Assembly (NCBI GenBank): GCA_934444735.1
Contig: CAKSDE010000016.1
Coordinates: forward strand, 1 to 64,000
DNA from: an uncultured Clostridia bacterium
GTDB taxonomy: Bacteria > Bacillota > Clostridia > UBA1381
Direction of reading: 5' to 3'
Length of the DNA stretch: 64,000 nucleotides
A program made the translations under genes and the position numbers. Shown piece by piece: positions 25,460 through 34,457 of this stretch. A model generated the notes under the pieces. That model was given only the letters and a program-made list of their open reading frames with translations. It searched no databases and was not told the origin of the DNA. How positions within the stretch are numbered: the first letter of the stretch is position 1; each line of letters opens with the position of its first letter.

Positions 25460-26461
25460 ATGAATTACAAGGAAGATGCACGATTTTCGGAAAAATATAA
25501 ACAAGAGTATTTGGACGGTCTTTATGCGCTTATAGAACAGCGTGAAAAAGAGGGCGAATCGGTGCGCGAAAAGGCAGATCTTTTTGAAAATGCAGCCACG
25601 CACAGAGAAAATTTCAAAAAAATGCTTGGCTGGCCGCTGATAAATCCCCCACAAGATAAAGTCCCTCAACCCACAAGCGAGCTGCTCTCGAAAGAGGACG
25701 GCTACAGTATATACAGAATGTCCTTTGAATTTTTAAATGGCGTTCATATGTACGGATTATTTTTCAAGCATGACGGCGATGAAATCCGCCCGTTTTCAAT
25801 CCTCCAGCACGGCGGCGAGGGTACACCCGAGATAATAAGCAGTGTTTTGGGCGATACATCAAACTATAACGACATGGCAATGCGCGTATTCCGAGAAGGC
25901 ATTAACGTTTTTGCACCGCAATTGGTTTTATGGAACAAAGAAAAATACGGTGCCGAGTACGACAGAGCCTCAATAGATGCAAAATTAAAGAGAGTCGGCA
26001 GTTCGATAGCCGCCGTAGAAATTTATGCAATCACAAAAATACTGGACTATTTTGAAAATCAGTCATATACAAAAAATCTCGGCATGGTCGGGCTTTCTTA
26101 CGGCGGTTTTTACACACTCTTCACTCATGCAATCGATACAAGGCTAAAGGCAGCAATTTCATGTTCATTCTTTAATGAACGAAAAAAATATACCTGGTGC
26201 GATTGGTCCTGGAAAAATGCGGCATACACCTATTCCGACGCGGAAATTGCCTGCCTTACATACCCACGAAAATTCTGGATACAAATCGGCGATAATGATG
26301 ATCTTTTCGATGTAAAATCAGGCATACGCGAATTTGAGAGATTTAAAAAGCTATCCTCCGCAAAAGAGCAGTGGGTAAATTTCACCGTATTTTCCGGAAC
26401 GCATGAATTTAATAAAGATAACTCTGATGTAGAAGCTTTTGCAAAAGAGCTTTGGAAATAA
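25460..26461 (+). CDS. Alpha/beta hydrolase (acetyl-xylan-esterase or dienelactone-hydrolase-like)
   Basis: The 333-residue cytoplasmic protein has the nucleophile elbow GLSYGG, an oxyanion-region ILQHGGEG, an acid candidate in IQIGDNDDLFDV and the catalytic His in FSGTHEF, so the triad looks complete. The N-terminal ~90 residues form a helical cap. The ATG at 25460 follows AAAGGAG. It is followed by a small cupin and may act on an acylated sugar, but the substrate cannot be inferred. It may be related to the large family of uncharacterised gut hydrolases near carbohydrate genes. Confidence 0.7.
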   Translation: MNYKEDARFSEKYKQEYLDGLYALIEQREKEGESVREKADLFENAATHRENFKKMLGWPLINPPQDKVPQPTSELLSKEDGYSIYRMSFEFLNGVHMYGLFFKHDGDEIRPFSILQHGGEGTPEIISSVLGDTSNYNDMAMRVFREGINVFAPQLVLWNKEKYGAEYDRASIDAKLKRVGSSIAAVEIYAITKILDYFENQSYTKNLGMVGLSYGGFYTLFTHAIDTRLKAAISCSFFNERKKYTWCDWSWKNAAYTYSDAEIACLTYPRKFWIQIGDNDDLFDVKSGIREFERFKKLSSAKEQWVNFTVFSGTHEFNKDNSDVEAFAKELWK

Positions 26462-26514
26462 AGGAATAAGTTTTTCATATCAAGGCGATAATAATTAAAA
26501 GGAGCGTTGAAAAA

Positions 26515-26847
26515 ATGAGCGATATTTTAAAAAACATCAAAAAGGCAGAAATTTTAAAGCTGAAGGATCAGCTCGAATACCATGACGGTCAGGTTGTAAG
26601 CAAGACTCTTGCGCAAAATGAATCTGTAAGCATTACGGTTTTCTCTTTCGATAAAAACGAGGAAATAAGCTCTCACAAATCCGGCGGAGATGTTCTTCTG
26701 ACCGTAATAGACGGCTGTGCAAGAATCACCATAGACGATAACTTCTATGAACTCTGCGAGGGTGAATCGATTGTGATGCCCGCAGGACACCCTCACGCCG
26801 TTTTTGCAAAAGAGAAGATGAAAATGTTTTTGGTAGTAGTATTTTAG
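26515..26847 (+). CDS. Small cupin domain protein
   Basis: The 110-residue protein is a single cupin barrel with the motifs SHKSGGDVLLTVIDG and MPAGHPHAVFA, holding two of the usual metal ligands (His and Glu in the first motif region are partly replaced). Such proteins bind small ligands or metals. It lies 53 bases after the hydrolase, behind AAAAGGAG, and is probably in the same transcript. No specific function is recognised. Confidence 0.75.
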   Translation: MSDILKNIKKAEILKLKDQLEYHDGQVVSKTLAQNESVSITVFSFDKNEEISSHKSGGDVLLTVIDGCARITIDDNFYELCEGESIVMPAGHPHAVFAKEKMKMFLVVVF

Positions 26848-26856
26848 AGTATAAAA

Positions 26857-26897
26857 GGCTTTTTAAAAATCAATTGATTTTTAAAAAGCCTTTTTTC
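26857..26897. terminator. Palindromic terminator (AATCAATTGA family) between cupin and GH13 genes
   Basis: The 34-base perfect palindrome at 26857-26890 starts GGCTTTTTAAAAATC and ends GATTTTTAAAAAGCC, followed by T residues. It separates convergent genes and can stop both transcripts. Confidence 0.88.
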
Positions 26898-26898
26898 T

Positions 26899-28797
26899 TT
26901 AACAGATAGTTCCGCGAAAAACCTTTACCGAGTTCGGCGGCATGGTAACATAATATATACCGTCCTCCGAGCTGTAAAATTCATCATAAATCTCATTTGA
27001 AAGATAGTATATCGAAAACCTTGCCGCATCGATTCTAAAACACTTTTTTTCGTCCGAAAAATTCCCCAAAACAATATGCTTATCGTCGTCTTTATACCTT
27101 ATAAAGCCGTAGCCGTTCTCATATTTATATATTGTTTCAAACTCTCCTTGCGAATAGCCTTTTGAACTTTTCCTCAACGCAATCGCGATTTTATACCAAA
27201 GCTTCAAATCCTCATCTTGTGCGTCCCATAAAAATACACCGCGGCAAAACGGATCGGCATACCCTTGCATACCGATTTCATCACCGTAGTAAACCGACGG
27301 CACACCGGGCATAAGCATCTGAAACATAACAAGCTGCTTTACCTTATCCGCCGCACGCTTGTAATCTTCAATTCTATAGTCCGCCTGAAAGTCCTTATCC
27401 ACCGTATTTTTATCGGGGGCACCGCCAACCACGGTAAGAATCCTCTCCACATCGTGCGATGAAAGAAAGTTCATAAGCGAATTATACGCAGGCGGCGGAT
27501 AATTCTCCTTTATGCTCATTATCCTCTCATCAAACCCCTCAGCATCAATTCTTCCCAGAGCAATATCGATCATAGCACTTCTCAGAGGGTAATTCATAAC
27601 GGAATCCAGTTCTTCCCCCAAAAGATACTCGCGCCTGACACCGTAGCTTTCCTTGTTTGATGCGTCCTCCCACACTTCGCCGATAATTACCGCATCTTTG
27701 TTCTCCTTTTTTATTTCTTTGCGCAAGATCTTCACAAAATCATCAGGGAGCTCATCAACCACGTCCAATCTCCAGCCGAAAGCGCCTTTTTTCAGCCAAT
27801 GTTTCACTACCGAATCTTCATTTTTCATGATAAACTCCCTGTAGCTTTCAGAATTTTCATTAACTCCCGGCAAGGTATCTATCCCCCACCATGATTCGTA
27901 CTTTTCCGGCCATTGACTGAAATTATACCAATCGAAATATTCTGAATCCTTAGACTGATACGCTCCCACACTTTCATATTCGCCGTTTTTGTTAAAATAT
28001 CGGCTGTTGCTGCCGGTATGGTTAAATACCCCGTCCAATATCACTCTTATGCCGTATTCTTCACATTTTTTGCAAAGCTCGGCAAAATCCTCTTCCGTCC
28101 CGAGAGTTTCGTCTATTTCCATATAATCTCCCGTATCATAGCGGTGATTTGAATATGCTTTGAAAATCGGGTTTAAGTATATCACATCAATCCCCAACTC
28201 CGCTATATATGAAAGCTTTTCGGTAATACCTTTCAGATTGCCGCCGAAGAAGTCATTCGCCAGATATTTTCCGCCGAACTGCTCCGCTTTATAAAACGGT
28301 GTATCGCCCCAGTTTCTTTTTATAATATCCTGCCTTTTGCCCAAAAATTCTGCCTCGGCATTATAAAATCTATCGGGGAAAATCTGATACATTACGCTCC
28401 CCGAAAACCACTCGGGCGTGCGGTAATCTTCATTATATACCGTAATCTGATACGCTCTCGGTGCTTCCTCATATATCTTCCCCACACCGCCTAAGCACGC
28501 GTCATTATTTCCGTAATAAATATGCGCATTGTCGGTATATATCTCAAAATAATACCGCAAAAGCCCGGCTTTTTTAGGCATCTCAAGCTCTGCCTCATAC
28601 ATACAGTATTCGCCGACATTATAGATATACTTCATATTATATTCACGCGATGCGTCGTCAAATTCCGCTATAACACGTATTATCTGCGGTATCCCCAAAT
28701 CCTTTGCCGCAAGACGCAGTGTGACTTTAGTTCCGCAGGTCACTGCTCCGAATGGTATCCTGTAAAGCTCCATTCTTGAATTATGTTCTAATATCAT
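26899..28797 (-). CDS. GH13 alpha-amylase family enzyme (neopullulanase / cyclomaltodextrinase type)
   Basis: The 632-residue protein has an N-terminal CBM34-like beta domain (to about residue 130) and a GH13 barrel with INPHRYDTGDY-like stretch NHRYDTGDYMEID, nucleophile Asp in GWRLDVVDELP, acid Glu in IGEVWEDAS and the third Asp in LSSHDVERIL. No signal peptide is visible, so it should act on internal maltodextrins, in keeping with the glycogen genes. The start is the ATG at 28797 (or the one just before it), behind GGAGAG. The frame stays open for about 50 more codons, but these come from the repeat element upstream and are rejected. Confidence 0.86.
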   Translation of the reverse strand: MILEHNSRMELYRIPFGAVTCGTKVTLRLAAKDLGIPQIIRVIAEFDDASREYNMKYIYNVGEYCMYEAELEMPKKAGLLRYYFEIYTDNAHIYYGNNDACLGGVGKIYEEAPRAYQITVYNEDYRTPEWFSGSVMYQIFPDRFYNAEAEFLGKRQDIIKRNWGDTPFYKAEQFGGKYLANDFFGGNLKGITEKLSYIAELGIDVIYLNPIFKAYSNHRYDTGDYMEIDETLGTEEDFAELCKKCEEYGIRVILDGVFNHTGSNSRYFNKNGEYESVGAYQSKDSEYFDWYNFSQWPEKYESWWGIDTLPGVNENSESYREFIMKNEDSVVKHWLKKGAFGWRLDVVDELPDDFVKILRKEIKKENKDAVIIGEVWEDASNKESYGVRREYLLGEELDSVMNYPLRSAMIDIALGRIDAEGFDERIMSIKENYPPPAYNSLMNFLSSHDVERILTVVGGAPDKNTVDKDFQADYRIEDYKRAADKVKQLVMFQMLMPGVPSVYYGDEIGMQGYADPFCRGVFLWDAQDEDLKLWYKIAIALRKSSKGYSQGEFETIYKYENGYGFIRYKDDDKHIVLGNFSDEKKCFRIDAARFSIYYLSNEIYDEFYSSEDGIYYVTMPPNSVKVFRGTIC

Positions 28798-28815
28798 CAT
28801 TACTCTCCAAAAAGG

Positions 28816-29018
28816 GGCTATAAAAAAATCAATTGATTTTTTTATAGCCTTCGCTTTTTCAAGGGGATAGGAAAAAAGCTTTGGAATTAACAAACCGAGC
28901 CAAAGCTTTAGCTTTGGGATACCTGACGGCGTACATGGGTACGCCAAGCGGCTCAGTTTGCTGATAGCAAGAAAAGGAATAATTCCTTTCTTGCGTTCCG
29001 GAGTTTTTTAACATCCCC
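28816..29018 (+). repeat. Structured repeat element, copy A (full form with terminal palindrome)
   Basis: A 34-base palindrome (28816-28849, GGCTATAAAAAAATC at the left) is followed by TTCGCTTTTTC and the element start AAGGGGATAGGAAAAAAG (28861-28878), and it ends CTTGCGTTCCGGAG then TTTTTTAACATCCCC (28990-29018). Inside are stems CAAACCGAGCC/GGCTCAGTTTG (28891-28901 with 28950-28960), GGCGTAC/GTACGCC (28928-28934 with 28939-28945) and the palindrome AAAGGAATAATTCCTTT. It fills the gap between glgP and the GH13 gene. Related copies are at 17211, 31531 and 52073. Confidence 0.8.
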
Positions 29019-29034
29019 TATTTATATTCTTATA

Positions 29035-31494
29035 TTATTTCTGCATTGGCTGCAAGTGCCAAATCTTTTCGTTATACTCATCAATCGTTCTGTCGCTTGA
29101 GAAATATCCCGAAGATGCCGTATTCATTATCGCTTTTTTGAGCCATGCACTTCTGTCTTTGTATATCTCGGATAATTTATCCTGCATATTGCAGTATTCC
29201 TCAAAATCGCGCAGTACCATATAAACATCGGGATTTCCGTAATCACCGAACAACAACGTTTGATACAGATCTCTGAATATATTCGGTTTTTCGGGGCAGA
29301 TCGTTCCGTCTATGAGCTGATCAAGAACACGTCTTAATCCGTGATTTGAAGAATAAATATCCTTTACTTCCTCGCCGTTATTATATCTTAACCTTGCCGA
29401 TACCTCATCTGCCTTCAAGCCGAATATGAAGATATTATCTTCCCCTACCTGCTCGAGCATCTCGACATTTGCGCCGTCCAACGTACCGATTGTGACAGCA
29501 CCGTTCAGCATAAATTTCATATTACCCGTTCCCGATGCCTCTTTTCCGGCAGTTGAGATCTGCTCTGAAATATCAGCCGCAACAACCAGCTTTTCTGCAA
29601 TAGAAACGCCGTAATTTTCCAAAAATACAACCTTTATCTTGCCGTTTATCGATTCATCGTTATTTACCTTATCGGCAACCGAATTGATAAGCTTTATGAT
29701 AAGCTTTGCTCTCTCATATCCGGGAGCCGCCTTTGCCGCAAATATATAAGTTTTAGGAACATAGTCCATATCCGGATTGTCTTTTAAGCGGTTATAATCA
29801 TAGATAATATGCAAAACATTCATCAGCTGACGCTTATATTCGTGCAGACGCTTTGCCTGGACATCAAATATAGATTCGGAATCAACGTCAATGCCATTGT
29901 GCTCTTTAATATATTCCGCCAGATGAACCTTATTTTTCTTCTTGATTTTCTCAAATTCCTTTTGAAATTCCTCATCATCGGCATATTTTTTCAACTGTTC
30001 AAGCTTTTTATAGTCTTTCTCCCAGCCCTTACCGATTTTTTTTGTAATCAAAGCTGCAAGCTCAGGGTTACAGTTGCAAATCCATCTTCTGAAAGTGATA
30101 CCGTTTGTTATCGCGATAAATCTCTGCGGATTCAGTCTGTAATAATCCGCAAAAATATCAGATGTAAGGATATGAGTATGCAATCCCGAAACGCCGTTTA
30201 TCGCAAAGCAGGTCGCAAGGCACAGATTTGCCATATATACAGTATTATCCGAAATCACCGCCATATAATGATGTTTTGCCGGATCGTTCGGGTAAACCAT
30301 ATTCAGATATTCCATCAAACGTCTGTTGATTTCATCAACTATCATTGCAATTCTCGGCAATACGCTCTTGAATAAATCCAAAGACCATTTTTCAAGTGCC
30401 TCGCTCATAACGGTATGGTTCGTATATGCGAAAACCTTCGTGGTGATTTCCCATGCTTCGTCCCAGCCGAGTCCCTTTTCGTCCAAAAGGAGTCGCATCA
30501 TTTCGGGGATTGCCAAGGTCGGGTGGGTATCGTTTATATGAATAACCGCCTTTTCCGGTAACATTCTCCAGTTTGCGCCGTATCTATCTTCAAATTCCTT
30601 CAAAATCCACTGTAATGTTGCCGAAACCAGGAAATACTGCTGCTTTAATCTGAGTTCTTTTCCCTCAATATGGTTATCCTCGGGATATAAAACCTTTGAA
30701 ATAACCTCGGCAAGCTGCTTTTCTTCCATTGCACGTGCATAATTTCCGCTGTTAAATTCCTGCATATTCATCGTATCGGGCGACTTTGCCGACCACAATC
30801 TCAGCTTATTTACAATTTCCGAATTATATCCGACAAGCGGTACGTCGTACGGCATCGCCAGAATCGTATGCGAATTTTCATAATTGCAGACAAATCTGCC
30901 GTTATCCCAATAGCTGTGCACCTGTCCGCCGAACTTCACTTCAACAGTTTCCTCCGGGCGTGCAATTTCCCATACGTTTCCGTTTTCAAGCCACGGATCG
31001 GGGAGCTCAATCTGATAACCGTCCACAATCTTCTGTTTAAAAAGTCCGTACTCATAACGAATCGTACAGCCGTATGCAGGCAGATCGAGAGTTGTCAGTG
31101 AGTCGATAAAGCAGGCTGCCAATCTTCCCAGGCCGCCGTTTCCGAGACCTGCGTCATTTTCCAGCTCAACAACATCGGATAATTCATAACCGATTGCTTT
31201 TAGAGCTTTTACATATTCTTCTGTCTGCATAAGGTTTAATATATTTGTTGCCAAAAGTCTTCCCATCAAAAACTCAAACGATAAATAATAAAGCTTTTTC
31301 GAAGCGTGTTCCTTTACCTTTTTATGTGATACTGCCCATTTTGCCATGATCTGATCTCTTGCTGTCAGCGCACACGCAACATACACCATCTTCGGTGTTG
31401 CGTCCTCAATCGTTTTGCCGAAATGACGCGCAACCTTTCCCATAATTTCATTTTTTAATGCTTCTTCTTTTGCATTCAGATCTACTTTTTTCAT
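29035..31494 (-). CDS. glgP: Glycogen phosphorylase
   Basis: The enzyme releases glucose-1-phosphate from glycogen. The 819-residue protein has the family body LGRLAACFIDSLTTL, the PLP lysine in EASGTGNMKFMLNGA and the VKRLHEYKRQ-like phrase QAKRLHEYKRQL. The length is normal. The ATG at 31494 is chosen; a GTG four codons earlier is possible. It follows glgA by about 130 bases, which hold a repeat copy, and may still be co-transcribed. Confidence 0.94.
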   Translation of the reverse strand: MKKVDLNAKEEALKNEIMGKVARHFGKTIEDATPKMVYVACALTARDQIMAKWAVSHKKVKEHASKKLYYLSFEFLMGRLLATNILNLMQTEEYVKALKAIGYELSDVVELENDAGLGNGGLGRLAACFIDSLTTLDLPAYGCTIRYEYGLFKQKIVDGYQIELPDPWLENGNVWEIARPEETVEVKFGGQVHSYWDNGRFVCNYENSHTILAMPYDVPLVGYNSEIVNKLRLWSAKSPDTMNMQEFNSGNYARAMEEKQLAEVISKVLYPEDNHIEGKELRLKQQYFLVSATLQWILKEFEDRYGANWRMLPEKAVIHINDTHPTLAIPEMMRLLLDEKGLGWDEAWEITTKVFAYTNHTVMSEALEKWSLDLFKSVLPRIAMIVDEINRRLMEYLNMVYPNDPAKHHYMAVISDNTVYMANLCLATCFAINGVSGLHTHILTSDIFADYYRLNPQRFIAITNGITFRRWICNCNPELAALITKKIGKGWEKDYKKLEQLKKYADDEEFQKEFEKIKKKNKVHLAEYIKEHNGIDVDSESIFDVQAKRLHEYKRQLMNVLHIIYDYNRLKDNPDMDYVPKTYIFAAKAAPGYERAKLIIKLINSVADKVNNDESINGKIKVVFLENYGVSIAEKLVVAADISEQISTAGKEASGTGNMKFMLNGAVTIGTLDGANVEMLEQVGEDNIFIFGLKADEVSARLRYNNGEEVKDIYSSNHGLRRVLDQLIDGTICPEKPNIFRDLYQTLLFGDYGNPDVYMVLRDFEEYCNMQDKLSEIYKDRSAWLKKAIMNTASSGYFSSDRTIDEYNEKIWHLQPMQK

Positions 31495-31530
31495 CAATCC
31501 ACGCACTACCTTTCAATTTTTTATTAGAAA

Positions 31531-31620
31531 CTGTAAAAACACTTATTTTTAACAGCTTTTGTTTTTTTAAGGGATAAGAATAATCCTTTTCCTGTGTTCC
31601 TGAGTTTTTTTACATCCCTT
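31531..31620 (+). repeat. Structured repeat element, copy C (short, degenerate)
   Basis: CTGTAAAAAC and TTTTTAACAG (31531-31555) are a worn version of the terminal palindrome. The element start AAGGGATAAG (31569-31578) and the end GAGTTTTTTTACATCCCTT (to 31620) match copies A and D, while the internal hairpins are gone. It lies between glgA and glgP. Confidence 0.65.
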
Positions 31621-31623
31621 ATT

Positions 31624-33066
31624 TTAATTTATACCTGTCAAATTCCTGTACATCTGCAAATATTTCTCAGCAGAAATTTTCCACGAATAATCTTTGTTCA
31701 TGCAGGCTTTCATAAGTCCTTTCCATGCATCTTTTTTATTATAATAAACGTCCTTTGCATAATTTATGACGTGCATCATATCGGAGGAATTGAAATTATC
31801 AAAGGAGAATCCCAAGCCCTCTCCCGTATATTCATTATACGGCAAAACGGTGTCTTTCAAACCGCCCGTTTCGCGCACAATCGGAACCGTCGCATATCTC
31901 ATGCTTATCAGCTGCGAGAGTCCACACGGCTCAAACCTCGACGGCATCAAAAATGCATCGCACGCCGCATATATCTTATGCGAAAGATCATTTGAAAAAT
32001 ATATATTTGCCGAAACTCTGTCGGGATATTTCCATGCATAATGTCTGAAAAGATTTTCATAATCCTCATCGCCGGTACCCAATATTACAAGCTGCAAGCC
32101 TCCCTCGCAAAGACTCTCCATCGCCTCTGCAATCAGGTTAAAGCCTTTTTGCTCGGTAAGTCTTGAAACGATTCCCACCGTCATCACATTCTCATCGACC
32201 GGCAGATTAAGCATCTTTTGCAAAGCCGTCTTATTCGCTTTCTTTTTGGAGAACACATTTCTCGGTGTGAAGTTTTCAAAAATCATATTATCGGTTTTGG
32301 GATCCCACTCTGTGTAGGAAATACCGTTTACTATTCCGCATATATCTCCGCTCCTTGCCGAGAGCAAGCCGTTTAATCCCTCTCCGTATTCGGGAGTTTT
32401 TATTTCCTCGGCATAGCTCTCCGATACCGTCGATATCTTATCCGCATATACAAGTCCGCCCTTTAAAAGATTCGCATCGTTATAATACTCAAGCTTATCA
32501 TCTGTAAAATAATAATCGGATATACCCATAAAATCTTTTATTTTATTCAAATCCCATCTTCCCTGGAATTTCAGATTATGAATAGTCATAACCGTTTTTA
32601 TTCCGCGGTAGAACGGATTATCTCGAAAAGTATCCAAAAACACAGGTATCGCACCCGTCTGCCAGTCGTTGCAGTTTATGACGTCCGGTCGAAAACCGAT
32701 CGTCGGCAAAAGCGACAACACCGCTTTTGAGAAAAATATAAACTTCTCGCAATCAAGATGTATATAATCGTACGGTTTTTCTCCGTTAAAATAAAACTCG
32801 TTATCCACAAAATAAAAAATACATCCGTTATATTTCAGCTCAAACACGCCGCAATACTGTTTTCTCCAGCCCATATCAATATATATATGGTTTATATATT
32901 TCATCTTTTCACGATATTCTCCGGCGATACATCTGTATAACGGCAAAATCACCCGCGCATCTGCGCCCATCTCGCGCAATGCCGCAGGCAAAGATCCGGC
33001 CACATCACCTAAACCGCCTGTTTTAACAAAAGGAACAGCCTCTGAGCTTGCGTATAAAATATTCAT
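31624..33066 (-). CDS. glgA: Glycogen synthase (ADP-glucose type)
   Basis: This GT5 enzyme transfers glucose from ADP-glucose to glycogen. The 480-residue protein starts MNILYASSEAVPFVKTGG, the KTGGL loop that binds ADP-glucose, and has EPCGLSQLISMRYATVPIVR near the C-terminus. The start at 33066 matches the family; the frame runs 13 codons further without support. It has its own promoter after the glgD terminator. Confidence 0.95.
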   Translation of the reverse strand: MNILYASSEAVPFVKTGGLGDVAGSLPAALREMGADARVILPLYRCIAGEYREKMKYINHIYIDMGWRKQYCGVFELKYNGCIFYFVDNEFYFNGEKPYDYIHLDCEKFIFFSKAVLSLLPTIGFRPDVINCNDWQTGAIPVFLDTFRDNPFYRGIKTVMTIHNLKFQGRWDLNKIKDFMGISDYYFTDDKLEYYNDANLLKGGLVYADKISTVSESYAEEIKTPEYGEGLNGLLSARSGDICGIVNGISYTEWDPKTDNMIFENFTPRNVFSKKKANKTALQKMLNLPVDENVMTVGIVSRLTEQKGFNLIAEAMESLCEGGLQLVILGTGDEDYENLFRHYAWKYPDRVSANIYFSNDLSHKIYAACDAFLMPSRFEPCGLSQLISMRYATVPIVRETGGLKDTVLPYNEYTGEGLGFSFDNFNSSDMMHVINYAKDVYYNKKDAWKGLMKACMNKDYSWKISAEKYLQMYRNLTGIN

Positions 33067-33134
33067 CAAATCAAATCCTTTCACAAAAAGCTTACAAAAA
33101 GTCACACACTCTTGTTTATTCGGCTGATATATTT

Positions 33135-33163
33135 ATAATATCCCAAAATCACGTTTTTGTCAA
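33135..33163 (-). promoter_or_regulatory. Internal promoter for glgA-glgP
   Basis: On the minus strand TTGACA (33163-33158) and TATTAT (33140-33135) are 17 bases apart, about 70 bases before glgA. Confidence 0.75.
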
Positions 33164-33240
33164 ATTTCTGATATACAAAACTCTTTTTTCTACAATAAAC
33201 ATATCATATAAAACCTACAATTTTATCTATAATAATCAAG

Positions 33241-33285
33241 AAAAAGGGTATTTCGTATTGCTTAAATCAAGCTATAGAAATACCC
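33241..33285 (-). terminator. Terminator of glgB-glgC-glgD
   Basis: GGGTATTTC (33246-33254) and GAAATACCC (33277-33285) pair perfectly, and on the minus strand a run of T residues follows. The stem sits eight bases after the glgD stop. Confidence 0.82.
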
Positions 33286-33292
33286 CGATTTT

Positions 33293-34408
33293 TTAAATTA
33301 CAGTCCCTTTTTCAATCGCAAGAGGATAGCTCATCTGTCCGATCAGCCTTCTTCCCTCGGTAATATGCACTTCCTTATCAAAAACAACGTGATCCAAGGT
33401 TACTCCCGACTCGATAACCGAATCCTGCATTATAATACAGTTTCTCACAACCGCACCCTTTGCCACCTTAACTCCTCTTGAGAGAACCGAGTTTTCCACT
33501 CTTCCCTCAATCATGCAGCCGTCCGAGATAAAGCAGTTTTTAACAGACGCCTCCTCGCCGTACTTTGTCGGTGACTGATCCTTTGTTTTTGTATATACCG
33601 GACGCTCGGAATGGAAAATCTCATTTCTCACGTCTTGCTTTAAAAATTCCATATTTGTTCTGTAATATGCCTTTAAAGAATCTATCTTATCGCAGAATCC
33701 CTCAATTTTATATCCGTATATATTTAATCCTTCAATCTTTTTTGCCAAAGAATCACGCACAAAATCATGATCACCTCTTGCGCTGCACTCATCGATAATG
33801 CTCTCCAAAAGCGCTTTTTCCATAACGTACAGATCCACTCCGGCATATGCCGTTTTCGGATAATACGGCTTCACTTCTATATCCGTCACTCTTGAATTTT
33901 CGTCCAAGTCGATAAGCGTAAATCTCGAAAGCTCCTTTTCGTCCGCACCCGTCATATCTTTATAAACAATAGTCACGTCCGCCTGGCTCTCGACATGAGC
34001 CTTGCATATTTCATCAAAATCAAGATTATACACATAATCTCCTATCGAGAGTATAACATAAGTCTGATCACTTCTTCTGATATAATCACGCACACCTGCC
34101 AAAAGATCTATATTTCCCGAGAGTCTGCCGTAATATTCCTTGTCCAGATTCGGCGGCAATACGTTAAGTCCCTGCTTTTTTCTTGCCAAATCCCAGGGTT
34201 TTCCCGATTTCACATGATCCATAAGTGATAAGTAGTTTGATTTTGTCACCATTCCGACATTTGTAATTCCCGCATTTGCCATAGCCGACAAAACAAAGTC
34301 TATAACGCGGTATCTTCCGGCAACCGGCAAAGCCGCAACGGCACGCCGATCGGTAATCGGCGGAATTTTCTCATCGTTCGTAACTATTATACCCATTGTA
34401 TCTCTCAT
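33293..34408 (-). CDS. glgD: GlgD, glucose-1-phosphate adenylyltransferase-like regulatory subunit
   Basis: The 371-residue protein is a GlgC paralogue: a nucleotidyltransferase-like N-terminus (PVAGRYRVIDFVLSAMANAG) followed by a left-handed beta-helix of hexapeptide repeats. The catalytic glycine-rich loop GGxGxRL is missing, as expected for GlgD, which forms an active complex with GlgC in Firmicutes. The ATG at 34408 is preferred; an in-frame TTG at 34420 lies too close to the AAGG. It follows glgC by 49 bases. Confidence 0.92.
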   Translation of the reverse strand: MRDTMGIIVTNDEKIPPITDRRAVAALPVAGRYRVIDFVLSAMANAGITNVGMVTKSNYLSLMDHVKSGKPWDLARKKQGLNVLPPNLDKEYYGRLSGNIDLLAGVRDYIRRSDQTYVILSIGDYVYNLDFDEICKAHVESQADVTIVYKDMTGADEKELSRFTLIDLDENSRVTDIEVKPYYPKTAYAGVDLYVMEKALLESIIDECSARGDHDFVRDSLAKKIEGLNIYGYKIEGFCDKIDSLKAYYRTNMEFLKQDVRNEIFHSERPVYTKTKDQSPTKYGEEASVKNCFISDGCMIEGRVENSVLSRGVKVAKGAVVRNCIIMQDSVIESGVTLDHVVFDKEVHITEGRRLIGQMSYPLAIEKGTVI

Positions 34409-34457
34409 TTTTATAATCAATTCCTTTCCTTACATTAGCGTATATTCAAGGTAAAAT

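Noticed and set aside
28798..28947. In-frame N-terminal extension of the GH13 gene by about 50 codons
   Set aside because: It runs through the palindrome and repeat element, has no ribosome site, and the residues look like translated repeat. The ATG at 28797 has GGAGAG upstream.
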